A stretch of 64,000 nt of DNA from Roseateles toxinivorans (GTDB lineage Bacteria > Pseudomonadota > Gammaproteobacteria > Burkholderiales > Burkholderiaceae_C). Each line of letters starts with the position of its first letter. The first letter of the stretch is position 1. Of the stretch, positions 41,516-50,429 are shown in pieces. Location: NCBI RefSeq assembly GCF_004362525.1, contig NZ_SNXS01000015.1, positions 23,550 to 87,549 of the forward strand. Direction: 5' to 3'. A model generated the notes under the pieces. The model saw only the letters and a program-made list of their open reading frames with translations. It made no database searches and was not told the origin of the DNA. Position numbers and translations under genes: made by a program.

Positions 41516-44230
41516 TCAGTTCATTGCCTTTGCCACCACCTTTGCCACTGCATTCCGCCTAGCTAGTGCCTCAATCGGGTCGCTGTCTTTGACCTTTGAC
41601 CGTACCGTATACCCCTTCACCGTGCGTTCGGTTGTTTGCCGAGCAACAGGATAGCCGTCCAGAAAACCAGGAACGTCCTCAGGCAGAAGAAATGACACGC
41701 GCTTCTTGTCACCTTCGTCTAGTGCTCCGGCGATGAACTTCTGAAGACTGACCTGACGCCGCCTGTGCGAGGTCAGCATGACGATATGTGTGTAAGGCAG
41801 CGCAAGACACTTCTCAATGTTGCCAAGTTCGTGATCGCTGGTCGTCGTTACGGAGATTTCTACAGCAATAGTTACCTCCTTACGCACCAAGACGGCATCG
41901 ATGCGGCCAGCCCCGTCGTGAATTGGCTGCTCAAGGGTGACTAGAAAGCCGCGAGCCTCGCCTAGCTCCTTGACGAGATGTTCCAAATACTTGTGCTTCG
42001 CTCCGCCGTGCCCCATGTCCCGAGGAGCTTTGGATTCAGCTCTTGGCGGGACGCGCGTAATGACGATCTCATTGAGATGAGTAGATTGGGGCAGAGCATC
42101 AAAAGGCAAGGCCTGCTGTGGTGCTGCCGGCTGCTCAAGCGAAGCTGTTGTTGCACTTGAACTTCGAACGGCAACGCTTGGAATGATAGATTCATTCCTA
42201 GGTCGCGGCGGCGGCACCGCAACGACCTCAAATGTGGCTTCTGGCTCCTGCTCGACACCGTACCGCTCGCGCGAGCGCTCCTTGAGTTCGGCATAGCTTC
42301 GGTCACTCGCGCGTCCCTTTGCCTCAAGGAATCCAAGCGGTATTGAAAGCGTCACTCCCCGATCAGTGATGTTCTTGGCGAAGCACGCGAAGTGGGTCTC
42401 GTGCGGCCCCTTCCGCTGCGCAAGCAAGAAATCCGTGTCACAGCGGAAGTCGTCCGCAAGGGCGCGGGCATCCTTGGCGCTCACTCCGCCTGCGAGCTTG
42501 ATCGAGGTGTTCGCAATCACGCCGGCACGGATCTCAGGTAGAAGCTGATCAAGGTTCTGATGGGCAAAGGTTATTGCCCCTTTGTACTTTCTGACCTGGG
42601 CGAGCATCCGGGTGAGGGTCAGGTCTACCACGTCCTCGGCCTCGTCGATGTAGACGTATGTCGGTGTGCGGTCATGTCGGGCAACTGCCGCGCGCCGCAT
42701 CAGAGCCTGGCCAAGTAGGGCAACGAACATTCGACTGAAGATCGTTGAACCTTCATGGCCAAGGAACTCCTTGGCCGTGTTGATAAAAACAATCGAGCCG
42801 TTCTGGAGTGACTGGAACAGATCGACTGAATTCCGCTTCGCGCTCATCATGCGGTCAAGGGATGCGCTCGACAGCACACCCCAGAGACGATTCAGGATTT
42901 GCTTCTTGGTCTCGCCGAAAGACCGATCAAAGAAGCGGGTTTCAAAGAATGCCCGCGCACTCCCTGTGAGTCCTTGCATGTACGGGCGGAATCGCTCGCC
43001 GTCTTCCATGAGTTCCCGAAGCGTATGGATATTGGCGTTTGGTATGCGTGTCATCAGCATAGCCAAGTAGCGAAAGATAACGCCTTGCTTCTGCGTCAGT
43101 TCGGCGCCAAGGAGGCCGCCGAAGAAGTACTCATACAGCTCAATCGTCCCATTGATGATCGTCTCACGCTCAAGAGCACTCACGGGTCCAAGACGATCAA
43201 GCCCGACGTCAAAGAGATTGAGCCCCACAGGTCGCTCAATATCCGTTGGATCAATGTAGATGAAGCGCTCAGAAAGTCGCTCGTTCTTGAAATACTCGCT
43301 CCGCATCAGCGTTTCAAGAAGATCCCCCTGGCTGTCCATCACGACAACAGAGCGCTCTTCGTTGATCGCCTTTTCAAGATCCGCCGCAATCAGGTATTGC
43401 AGCGCCTGAGTCTTCCCATGCCCGGTGCCTGCAAGAATGTGCGTATGCTCAAATCGTACCGCTTCGGGAATGTGAAGCGGAATCGGGAGCGTGAGAAGTT
43501 CATAGAACGGCGTATCCGCCAGGTAGAGTTCGAGGAGTTCGGCATCACTTGACCCCTTCTTCTCCTCCGGCAGCACCAAGTGCTTGCTTGTGCTGTGTCT
43601 GTCTTCCGGGTGAATGCCGGAGGCAATACACAGCCGGATGTGGAGCTGCTCGCGAAGCGGTTCAAACAACCCGTCATCCGGAATGCCGAAGGAGAAGGGC
43701 GTGCCAATGATCTTCTGAAGCAACGCAGGCACGTCCGCGATGAAGGTATAGAGCGGCGTCTCAGGCGCAAGCGCCGACATCTCGTCGAAATCGCCGCTGG
43801 CATCAGGATCGACAAATGCCTGCTGCGGGAACTCCTTGTACATGCCGCCCAAGATCGACTGGATGACGCTCGACCACTTGGTGACGAAGTATTCCTCGTT
43901 CTCAAGCATGCGCTTTGATGCGCGCAACTGATCACGGAGCGCGACCTGTTGAGACAGCGTGCCGCCAACTGCACGCGCTTGCGGGACAAACGAAAAGGGC
44001 TCCTCGGAAAGGAGCCTTTGAATGAGGCGGGCGACGGGAACCCCAATGCGCATGCCAAGCGATACGTCCTCAGTCTCTGCAAGCTCCTCCATGACGAGGG
44101 TTGCAAGTTCATTCGCCTGACCATCGGCAAAGAACATGCTTTTTGCGCGGAGTGCCGAAACCTCTGCGAGTAACGCCTCTGTCTCTGACTGGCTCTTGGG
44201 TGCGCCTCCAAGGAAGCTAAAGAGGCTCAT
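41516..44230 (-). CDS. HerA/TraD-like P-loop ATPase with C-terminal nuclease-like domain
   Basis: 904 aa. The N-terminal ~230 residues are helical and unrecognised. The ATPase core has Walker A HILAGTGHGKTQALQYL near residue 270, VVVMDSQGDLLETL, and Walker B YVYIDEAEDVV near 529, followed by the FAHQNLDQL sensor, as in TraD/VirD4/HerA motors. A Pro/Ala-rich linker (about 660-720) leads to a C-terminal domain with GRIDAVLVRKEVTIAVEISV (about 775-795), which resembles a PD-(D/E)xK core in which the final Lys is Ser. Its ATG overlaps the stop of the 124-aa gene, so it is the last gene of a three-gene operon. A DNA-pumping or DNA-processing role is inferred. Confidence 0.75.
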   Translation of the reverse strand: MSLFSFLGGAPKSQSETEALLAEVSALRAKSMFFADGQANELATLVMEELAETEDVSLGMRIGVPVARLIQRLLSEEPFSFVPQARAVGGTLSQQVALRDQLRASKRMLENEEYFVTKWSSVIQSILGGMYKEFPQQAFVDPDASGDFDEMSALAPETPLYTFIADVPALLQKIIGTPFSFGIPDDGLFEPLREQLHIRLCIASGIHPEDRHSTSKHLVLPEEKKGSSDAELLELYLADTPFYELLTLPIPLHIPEAVRFEHTHILAGTGHGKTQALQYLIAADLEKAINEERSVVVMDSQGDLLETLMRSEYFKNERLSERFIYIDPTDIERPVGLNLFDVGLDRLGPVSALERETIINGTIELYEYFFGGLLGAELTQKQGVIFRYLAMLMTRIPNANIHTLRELMEDGERFRPYMQGLTGSARAFFETRFFDRSFGETKKQILNRLWGVLSSASLDRMMSAKRNSVDLFQSLQNGSIVFINTAKEFLGHEGSTIFSRMFVALLGQALMRRAAVARHDRTPTYVYIDEAEDVVDLTLTRMLAQVRKYKGAITFAHQNLDQLLPEIRAGVIANTSIKLAGGVSAKDARALADDFRCDTDFLLAQRKGPHETHFACFAKNITDRGVTLSIPLGFLEAKGRASDRSYAELKERSRERYGVEQEPEATFEVVAVPPPRPRNESIIPSVAVRSSSATTASLEQPAAPQQALPFDALPQSTHLNEIVITRVPPRAESKAPRDMGHGGAKHKYLEHLVKELGEARGFLVTLEQPIHDGAGRIDAVLVRKEVTIAVEISVTTTSDHELGNIEKCLALPYTHIVMLTSHRRRQVSLQKFIAGALDEGDKKRVSFLLPEDVPGFLDGYPVARQTTERTVKGYTVRSKVKDSDPIEALARRNAVAKVVAKAMN

Positions 44231-44601
44231 GCAAAGCGAATGACTTCTTCACCTTCAAAGGTTGAGGCCGCCGTGAGAATTTTGTGGAAGAGGTCGGTCG
44301 CCTCCTTCAGCTGGCCTTGAACAGCCATGATCTCAATGATGTCCTTGCACTCAAACGTGCGGCCGAGAACAAGATCGTTCACCGTCACGCGCATTTGCAT
44401 GAAGCGTGCCGCGATCAGCGACATGGCGCCGGTTGCCGCATCGATCTTGTCGGCACCCTTTTCATACAGCAACGTGTCGGCAAGCTTGTACTTCTTGACG
44501 AAGCCTTGCTCCGCGTCGTTCAGACCAACCTTTGCTTCCAGTATGAACTTCACACCCCCCATGAGGCCGGATTTCTGGCTGCGAGAAAAATGCAATTCCA
44601 T
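44227..44601 (-). CDS. Hypothetical protein in ATPase operon
   Basis: 124 aa, soluble, mixed alpha/beta composition, beginning MELHFSRSQKSGLMGG. The middle region EKGADKIDAATGAMSLIAAR and a helical C-terminus are the only visible features. I recognise no domain. It overlaps the 904-aa ATPase gene by 4 bases (ATGA) and follows the DUF3892 gene by 46 bases, which suggests a subunit or accessory protein of the ATPase. Confidence 0.65.
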   Translation of the reverse strand: MELHFSRSQKSGLMGGVKFILEAKVGLNDAEQGFVKKYKLADTLLYEKGADKIDAATGAMSLIAARFMQMRVTVNDLVLGRTFECKDIIEIMAVQGQLKEATDLFHKILTAASTFEGEEVIRFA

Positions 44602-44647
44602 GGTGTTCTTCCGGTTCTGGCCTTCGGCCTGGTTCTTCTAGGAAATC

Positions 44648-44929
44648 TCACGGGCAGGCTGGCAGCGACAGCAAGTTGTCGGTCCAAACGCTGTCCGCGT
44701 ACGTGCGGATAAAGGGCGCCTTCCCTGCCTCACGGACGACTCCCACGTTTGCCCGCTTTCCGCTGCGCGGGTCTTGGACAAAAAACGTGTTGGTCTTGGC
44801 ATCAATGCTTGCAACGACCTGGGCAACTGTCCACTTCCATTTGCCCGCACCGCCGCCAACATGCGTGATGTGCTCGTGCTGGCGGTTTGTCGCCGACAGC
44901 GTGATGCAGGTGATCTGAACGTCAGCCAT
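44648..44929 (-). CDS. DUF3892 domain protein
   Basis: 93 aa. The pattern ITCITLSATNRQHEHITHVG then KWKWTVAQVVASIDAKTNTF and ADSVWTDNLLSL is the DUF3892 family, small proteins spread widely in bacteria and mobile elements without known function. The ATG at 44929 is chosen because GGGAGC precedes it and homology begins there. It is the first gene of the operon with the 124-aa protein and the 904-aa ATPase, and it is divergent from the second ATPase gene (45097). Confidence 0.8.
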   Translation of the reverse strand: MADVQITCITLSATNRQHEHITHVGGGAGKWKWTVAQVVASIDAKTNTFFVQDPRSGKRANVGVVREAGKAPFIRTYADSVWTDNLLSLPACP

Positions 44930-45096
44930 TCGGGCTCCCATTGGTGATGCCGAAATGCTATGGAGCAAGCTCAGGGAACGCGTCATCAGAATTAGGGATG
45001 TGCGAGACGGGTGAGCTACCAAACGGCGGTAGCAGGTGCCAGATAGCCGCCTTCTGCCGCCGTGCGCGGATGGGGCACGTTTGATAACGTCAAAGC

Positions 45097-46254
45097 ATGC
45101 ACGATGTGTCGTATTTCGCATTGACCAATGGCAGGACTCCCCACAAGCGATTCGGCATCAAACAGGCCGATCGGCTTTTCCACATGCATGTGATTGGAAA
45201 GACCGGTGCGGGGAAGTCCAGACTGCTTGAGACGCTCATTCGGCAAGACATCGATGCAGGTCGCGGCGTAGCGCTGATCGATCCTCACGGCGATTTAGCA
45301 CTCCGAGTGCTTGCATATGCGAAGGAACGAAGAGCCGATGTGGTCTATCTCGATGCCGCCGATACAGCGGCGCCATACGGCTACAACCCATTGCGCGGTG
45401 TCAGCAGTGAATACGTGCCGCTCGCTGTTTCCGGGATGATGGAGGTATTCAAGAAACGCTTTGCCGATGCCTGGGGCGTTCGTATGGAACACGTTCTGCG
45501 CAATGTGCTCTATGCCATTCTTGAGTCAGGCGGTGGCACGCTCACGGATGTGCTGCTCATGCTCTCTGACAAGGACTTCCGGAAGCAGATAGTGCCTAAG
45601 GTGAAGAATGAAGCGGTGCGAGCCTTCTGGGAGAACGAGTTCCCCCAGTACGCCGAACGGTATCGCGGCGACGCACTGGCGCCGATACAGAACAAGATTG
45701 GGGCGTTCCTGGCAGACCCGCGCATGCGGCGCATCGTGACTGCCCCACAAGTGGATTTGTCGTTGCGAAGGATCATGGACTCAAGCCAGATACTCATCAT
45801 CAACCTGTCAAAGGGGACCATTGGCGAAGACAGCGCGTCCCTCTTGGGCGCACTTCTGATGACAACGTTTGGTCTCGCTGCGTACTCACGGGCAAACATC
45901 GCGGAAGGCAGTCGTCGGCCATTCTTCCTCTACGTGGACGAGTTCCAGTCCTTCACAACCCTCGCGGTCGCCGACATGATTTCAGAGCTTCGCAAATATC
46001 GGCTCGCTCTCACGGTCGCCCACCAACACCTGCATCAACTTGAAGAAGGCGTCAGGCATGCACTCATCGGGAACGCCGGCACATTGATCGCCTTCCGTGT
46101 CGGCGCTGAAGATGCTCGGTTGCTGTCCAAGGAATTCATGGAGATAGCCAGCGTCGCTGATCTTGTCGGCCAAGCAAACTACTGCATCTATCTCAAGCTC
46201 ATGATCGACGGTGCTCCGAGTAGGGCGTTTGCGGCAACGACTATCGCTCTATAG
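45097..46254 (+). CDS. TraD/VirD4-like (type IV secretion DNA-binding domain) ATPase
   Basis: 385 aa with no membrane segment. Walker A is VIGKTGAGKSRLLETL (about residues 32-47), followed by ALIDPHGDLALRVL; Walker B is FFLYVDEFQSF near 280 and the Q-loop is TVAHQHLHQL near 303. This is the soluble motor core of coupling proteins and HerA-like DNA translocases. It lacks the usual N-terminal membrane anchor. It is divergent from the other ATPase operon and 90 bases ahead of the RadC-like gene. No relaxase or channel genes are seen, so the DNA it moves and the partner are unknown. Confidence 0.8.
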   Translation: MHDVSYFALTNGRTPHKRFGIKQADRLFHMHVIGKTGAGKSRLLETLIRQDIDAGRGVALIDPHGDLALRVLAYAKERRADVVYLDAADTAAPYGYNPLRGVSSEYVPLAVSGMMEVFKKRFADAWGVRMEHVLRNVLYAILESGGGTLTDVLLMLSDKDFRKQIVPKVKNEAVRAFWENEFPQYAERYRGDALAPIQNKIGAFLADPRMRRIVTAPQVDLSLRRIMDSSQILIINLSKGTIGEDSASLLGALLMTTFGLAAYSRANIAEGSRRPFFLYVDEFQSFTTLAVADMISELRKYRLALTVAHQHLHQLEEGVRHALIGNAGTLIAFRVGAEDARLLSKEFMEIASVADLVGQANYCIYLKLMIDGAPSRAFAATTIAL

Positions 46255-46344
46255 ATGCCGAACTAGGCAAATCTTCACGCCGTGTGTAATACAGGTTATC
46301 TTGAGAGGATAGATCACAGATGTTCTTCAACCAAGGAGTCTGTG

Positions 46345-46782
46345 ATGGATCTTGACCAAGCACGAAGGGTCATCGCTGACCACTTCGCTCAATCTCTCAG
46401 GCGGCATGGCTGCTTCGATTCTCCTCCCGTTGTTCGGGAATACCTGAGCGCAAGATGTGCAGGACTGGAGCATGAAGTGTTCTTTGTGCTTTTCCTGGAC
46501 GCTCAGCACCGTCTGATTGAGGCAGCAGAAATGTTTAGAGGCAGCCTTACCCAAACCAGCGTGTACCCGAGGGAGATTGTCAAAGAGGCGCTGCGCCACA
46601 ACGCTGCTGCAGTTGTCCTTGCTCACAACCACCCCTCCGGGGTAGCTGAACCGTCGCGCGCCGATGAGGCGTTGACGCTGAATCTGAAGGCAACGCTTGC
46701 GCTTGTCGATGTGCGAGTTCTTGATCACTTTGTAGTCGCCGGACCAGAAGTGGTCAGCTTCGCTGAACGGGGATTGATATAG
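46345..46782 (+). CDS. RadC/JAB domain protein
   Basis: 145 aa. The JAMM/JAB metal motif is present as [19 protein letters not shown] (His-x-His then Ser and Asp, about residues 92-110), with the upstream [12 protein letters not shown] strand typical of RadC/YeeS proteins. This family is common on mobile elements; a role as a DNA-linked peptidase or nuclease has been suggested but is not settled. The ATG at 46345 has AAGGAG 7 bases upstream. A terminator follows at 46790. Confidence 0.87.
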   Translation: MDLDQARRVIADHFAQSLRRHGCFDSPPVVREYLSARCAGLEHEVFFVLFLDAQHRLIEAAEMFRGSLTQTSVYPREIVKEALRHNAAAVVLAHNHPSGVAEPSRADEALTLNLKATLALVDVRVLDHFVVAGPEVVSFAERGLI

Positions 46783-46789
46783 GAAAGCA

Positions 46790-46814
46790 GGCCTCGAAGT
46801 TAGGGGCCTTTTTT
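46790..46814 (+). terminator. Intrinsic terminator after RadC-like gene
   Basis: GGCCTC (46790-46795) pairs with GGGGCC (46803-46808, one G-T pair), followed by six T. It lies 8 bases after the stop codon. Confidence 0.65.
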
Positions 46815-47055
46815 CTGCCCAAAGTTATTGAATCGCCGCGCCTTACCTGTTCAGCAGAGAATAAACATTGGCAAAACTGGCTGCGCAGATCTTCGCGTTA
46901 CTACCAACAGCCATTGATGCTGTCGAGTGCTATCTTTGAAACAGTCAGCTGAATTTGAATTTCATATTTCAGTCCATTTGGTCAGTATCTGCGCTGGACA
47001 TATTTTTATTGCGGTGTACACTCAAATATAGATTGCATAACCAGGGACTCATAGT

Positions 47056-48408
47056 ATGACCCCAGTTGTCAAAAGACGCTCCTTAAAAAAGAAAAAACCC
47101 ACACGACAAGAGAATGACAAGAGGGTAATTATTCTTGGTGTTCCGGGTGTCAGGAAAACTAGCGCAGCAAACAAAATAGCAGCCGAACTAAAGCTTACGG
47201 GCGTTCCCTGCACAGTTATCAATTTTGAGGATGCATTCCTTTACGGCACGCTGGCAAACGACAAAGCTAGCTTCCTCTCCAGTCCGCTTGAGGTTCAGCA
47301 TAAACGATGGACCGATGCTTGGGCTAAGTGCAAAAACCGCCTTCCTAAGACGGGAAACTTTATCCTCACGATGCATGGTTGCTTCATTAGTAGCCTCTTC
47401 GGAGCGAGAAGTCTGCTTGACCCAGGACAGGTCGCACGAGATGTGAATCCAACTTTGGTAATTACACTAATTTCAGATATTTACGACTGTTGGTCTGAAA
47501 CGCACGGCGGCGCAAAAGGGCTTTCTATTCGTGGAGATCCCTCGCTTACTCAATTGCTCGTTGCGCGACGGCTGGAATTGATCATTGGTGATCAAATTGC
47601 ATTAGCGAGTCCTGTGAGTGCAAAGCTTACAAATGGACATCGGAGCTATAAACCGCTCAGAATTAAAAACCTGCTCCTTTCCGTCTATCATCCGATAAAA
47701 ACATTTGTCCACGCAATTGCATGTGGACCACAATTGAAAATCGGGTATCTCTCGTTCCCAATCAGCCAGCCACGCGAAATGGAAGCAATTGGAGACAAGT
47801 CGGGTATGGAGGAGGTTTCGGCCTTTGTCCGTAAAGCATTTGAAATTCAAGAGAGACATTCTGATTTGGTTTTACTATGTCCGCTTGCTATCGACGAGTT
47901 GCCGTTCAAGTCTTGGCTGGACAGCGTAGCAAATCCAGCAAATGGTGCGACCGCTGTCTTTGATCGAGCAAAATTCAGATGGCCGCTGAAGAGTCTCCAT
48001 GGGGAATTGAAGCCACTCATGGATCCAATTGCTCAGCTGGAGTCAATGAACCTACAAGAGGCGCACGAAGCAACCTCGCTAATAAAGAATGATGTGACGC
48101 TTCGAGACTATCGTCTTGTTGATCAAGCCGACTTTACAGCAGTATTTAATCCAATCCTGGCAGGTAACAGGAAGGACATCGCTAAAAGCGTTGCGGAGGA
48201 AATAAAAAGATCTCAGATACTTCAAATCCCGGTCTTCTTATTTCAAGATATCAAGCGTGACCCGGAAAGAAATACTCTTAGAGAGCTGGGAATTCATCCG
48301 GAAATGATCCCAACAATGGCTCGGGAGCCAAGTAGAGACTTATTGATTTCATGCAATGACATCAATGATCTATATCAACACCTTGAAAATGGAGGTCGAA
48401 TTCAATGA
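47056..48408 (+). CDS. P-loop nucleotide-kinase-like protein with second, possibly deoxyribosyltransferase-like domain
   Basis: 450 aa, AT-rich. After a Lys-rich start, VIILGVPGVRKTSAANKI (about residues 24-41) is a P-loop of the NMP-kinase/zeta-toxin type, but the usual GxGKT has Arg before Lys (GVRKT). FEDAFLYG and a long substrate-lid-like region follow. From about 230, GYLSFPISQPREME and then DLVLLCPLAIDELPF recall the nucleoside deoxyribosyltransferase-like fold (PIS and IDE blocks); this second match is tentative. It overlaps the next gene by 4 bases (ATGA), forming a two-gene unit closed by terminators. A nucleotide-targeting defence or toxin role is inference; no known system is recognised. 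Confidence 0.6.
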   Translation: MTPVVKRRSLKKKKPTRQENDKRVIILGVPGVRKTSAANKIAAELKLTGVPCTVINFEDAFLYGTLANDKASFLSSPLEVQHKRWTDAWAKCKNRLPKTGNFILTMHGCFISSLFGARSLLDPGQVARDVNPTLVITLISDIYDCWSETHGGAKGLSIRGDPSLTQLLVARRLELIIGDQIALASPVSAKLTNGHRSYKPLRIKNLLLSVYHPIKTFVHAIACGPQLKIGYLSFPISQPREMEAIGDKSGMEEVSAFVRKAFEIQERHSDLVLLCPLAIDELPFKSWLDSVANPANGATAVFDRAKFRWPLKSLHGELKPLMDPIAQLESMNLQEAHEATSLIKNDVTLRDYRLVDQADFTAVFNPILAGNRKDIAKSVAEEIKRSQILQIPVFLFQDIKRDPERNTLRELGIHPEMIPTMAREPSRDLLISCNDINDLYQHLENGGRIQ

Positions 48409-48653
48409 AAATCGCACTCTTTGTACATCAGAACGACTCGGATAGTGATGCTGCCTTGGAGTTGGTCAAAAGAAAGCTTTCTCCAGAGCAGTTTGTTGTT
48501 CGAGTTTGTCCGTTGGTCCTGAGAATGGATGATGATTATCAAATGCCCTTCATTGCGAATGAGGACAATACCCCATTTTTTGGATTGCAAGGCGTTCGTA
48601 ATTATCTTGATAATCGGGAAAAATATAAGCCAGTTCTGGCAGAACCGGTTTGA
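48405..48653 (+). CDS. Small hypothetical partner of kinase-like protein
   Basis: 82 aa, acidic, beginning MKIALFVHQNDSDSDAALEL. The order strand-helix-strand and a late NTPFFGLQGVRNYLDN segment vaguely recall a thioredoxin/glutaredoxin fold with its cis-Pro (TPFF), but there is no CxxC pair. It is translationally coupled to the kinase-like gene and followed directly by a UUCG-loop terminator, so the two form a closed operon. It might be an antitoxin, inhibitor or subunit. No family is recognised. Confidence 0.55.
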   Translation: MKIALFVHQNDSDSDAALELVKRKLSPEQFVVRVCPLVLRMDDDYQMPFIANEDNTPFFGLQGVRNYLDNREKYKPVLAEPV

Positions 48654-48657
48654 AAAG

Positions 48658-48690
48658 AAACAGCACTTCGGTGCTGTTTTGCTTTTTTTA
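48658..48690 (+). terminator. Intrinsic terminator after kinase-like operon
   Basis: AAACAGCAC-TTCG-GTGCTGTTT (48658-48680) is a perfect stem with a stable UUCG loop, followed by GC and seven T. It ends the plus-strand operon and lies between it and the convergent AAA ATPase gene. Confidence 0.85.
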
Positions 48691-48707
48691 CGTCCTTGCT
48701 TAGTTAG

Positions 48708-50006
48708 TTATTTGCCGGGTACTGCGTGGGATAGACCATACCGCCTCTCCAACCCCGCGAGGATCTCCCCCTTCGGCACCTCCACCATGTACACGCTGCT
48801 GCGGTAGCTGCGCAAGCGCAGCCGGTTGCGAATAAGGGAACCGAGGAAGCGTGCCGTGAGCGGACGGTCAAACTCCGACCCGTGCTGCAAGAGCACCGCC
48901 TGACGAACGACCGCAAGAGGCACATACGTTGCTTCGTTGTCCTTCTCGCCGAGCTGGATGATCACCTGGAGCACGAGGGCTTCGAGCTGCGTCGATCGAT
49001 CACGAATCAGTTCCTCTGACTGGGCATGCACCAATGACTTGATCCGCTCGTGCATGTCCGGATCGGGAATGATCGACAAGAGCGGCACCAGAATCTGATT
49101 GGCCCGAGACGACAACCCTTTGTCAGCAAGTGCTGGATTGACGACAATATTTGCGTGCTCACGAAAACGGTACATGAGCAACTTGTTTCTGAGCACGAGC
49201 GCTTCGTCTTTCTGAGACTCCGGCAGATTGATCGGAACATTCTCGTCAACCGTACCCCTCATCTCCTCGGTGATGAAGCGCGACTCAAGGGCGTAGTCTT
49301 GGAAGATCTCGCGCATCCCCACGAGCTTCGGCCCAAACACGTCAAAAGCCCGAGGATCAAACTCGCGCTTGTCGCTCATATTGGTGCGCAGCACGGGGAA
49401 CCCTCGCACAGTGCCATTGTTGAAAATCTTCGTGAGTTCAGCTCGTTCGTCTGAGAAGCGAAAATCGGCCTCGTCGAAGATGAGCGTCCCCCGGAAGAGA
49501 TCGAGCGTGTGAAAGATCGGTGAGACCGTCGATGCGCCGCTCGCGAAAATTGGTTTGTAGGTGATAGAGCCAACAACAGTGAGAGCACGTGTCTTACCGC
49601 TACCAAAGTCCCCTTTGAAGCGAAGGTAGGGAAGTTCATTGAACCGGTCGTACACCCAGGTGAGCAGGACGTAGTACACCGCGATGTCAGTGAACGTCTC
49701 TGTGAGCGTCACATAGCGACGTATGTAGCTTCGAACAGTAACGGCCAAGTCGGCGATATCGCTGTACTCGTCGGCAGCACTCGGCAAGAGCACAACACGA
49801 TGCCGGATCAGGCCATGATCAGCCCGCATTGGACTGAGCACCTCGCCGTTTGCGAGATCAATTCGGGCATGCGACTGAGTGATTGCTGCTTCATACGTTG
49901 CAAGCTGCGTCAGTCGCTCATCGCCGTTGTAGAGTAGTTCAACCAGCCTCCCATCGGGAAGCACTCGCGAGACTGTCGGTGATGTATGTTCTTTGCCACC
50001 CTGCAT
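48708..50006 (-). CDS. P-loop ATPase of plasmid/phage replication type
   Basis: 432 aa. Walker A is LRFKGDFGSGKTRALTVVG near residue 135, and Walker B is GTLIFDEADFRFS near 176, then a long region with FDVFGPKLVGMRE. The C-terminal third is helical and may hold a winged-helix-like DNA-binding part (RPLTARFLGSLIRNRLRL). The layout resembles the ATPase part of plasmid or P4-type primase-helicases, but no primase domain is seen. A short region with a two-way terminator separates it from the membrane gene cluster upstream on the same strand. Confidence 0.65.
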   Translation of the reverse strand: MQGGKEHTSPTVSRVLPDGRLVELLYNGDERLTQLATYEAAITQSHARIDLANGEVLSPMRADHGLIRHRVVLLPSAADEYSDIADLAVTVRSYIRRYVTLTETFTDIAVYYVLLTWVYDRFNELPYLRFKGDFGSGKTRALTVVGSITYKPIFASGASTVSPIFHTLDLFRGTLIFDEADFRFSDERAELTKIFNNGTVRGFPVLRTNMSDKREFDPRAFDVFGPKLVGMREIFQDYALESRFITEEMRGTVDENVPINLPESQKDEALVLRNKLLMYRFREHANIVVNPALADKGLSSRANQILVPLLSIIPDPDMHERIKSLVHAQSEELIRDRSTQLEALVLQVIIQLGEKDNEATYVPLAVVRQAVLLQHGSEFDRPLTARFLGSLIRNRLRLRSYRSSVYMVEVPKGEILAGLERRYGLSHAVPGK

Positions 50007-50114
50007 AGTAATCAGGGTAGCAAGGGACGAAAGGAAAACATAGATGGCAAAGCGTGCGTTCTAGCATCGGATGTCCGCCATCGTGCAGCAAGCCCCCTGT
50101 TTTCACGCCCAATG

Positions 50115-50141
50115 AAAAAGAGCGCCTGAGGCGCTCTTTTT
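50115..50141. terminator. Bidirectional intrinsic terminator
   Basis: AAAAAGAGCGCC-TGA-GGCGCTCTTTTT (50115-50141) is a perfect 12-base stem with A and T runs on both sides. It closes the minus-strand membrane gene cluster (ending 50163) before the AAA ATPase gene begins at 50006. Confidence 0.88.
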
Positions 50142-50162
50142 GTTCGGACTCTGCCATAGCGG

Positions 50163-50273
50163 TTAGGAGCCCAAGCGCTTTGCTAACTTGATAGCTTTAC
50201 CCACAGCCCATGAAGCCGTGAAAATGACACCACACACGATGCCAAGAATGAATCCAGTGCTGAATGCGATCAT
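50163..50273 (-). CDS. Small one-helix membrane protein (36 aa)
   Basis: 36 aa: one hydrophobic helix (FSTGFILGIVCGVIFTASWA) followed by a basic tail (KAIKLAKRLGS). Its ATG overlaps the stop of the 47-aa gene by 4 bases (ATGA), which supports translation despite its size. The helix-then-basic-tail form repeats in the other two small proteins of this cluster. Function unknown. Confidence 0.55.
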   Translation of the reverse strand: MIAFSTGFILGIVCGVIFTASWAVGKAIKLAKRLGS

Positions 50274-50413
50274 TTGATGCCCCAGGTTGAATTGGTTGTG
50301 GAGGGTGAGTTCTTGGCCCAGGCGCGGAGGGCACGGATGACGCGGAAGAGTAGGCTAGCCACAAGTGCCACCGCCAAGACCTTTGCCGAACGGGAAGAGA
50401 TGATTGATTTCAT
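50270..50413 (-). CDS. Small one-helix membrane protein (47 aa)
   Basis: 47 aa: a short polar start (MKSIISSRSA), one hydrophobic helix (KVLAVALVASLLFRVIRAL) and a Ser/Thr-rich tail. AGGTG lies before the ATG at 50413. It begins 17 bases after the stop of the 411-aa membrane protein and overlaps the 36-aa gene, so all belong to one operon. No family is recognised. Confidence 0.55.
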   Translation of the reverse strand: MKSIISSRSAKVLAVALVASLLFRVIRALRAWAKNSPSTTNSTWGIK

Positions 50414-50429
50414 GTCGTTCACCTGGTAG

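Noticed and set aside
45097..46254. Part of a complete conjugation system
   Set aside because: No relaxase, VirB4, pilin or channel gene is seen between 38131 and 64000; the ATPase also lacks a membrane anchor.
49939..50157. A 72-codon minus-strand frame upstream of the AAA ATPase
   Set aside because: It runs through a perfect bidirectional terminator (50115-50141) and lacks a ribosome site.
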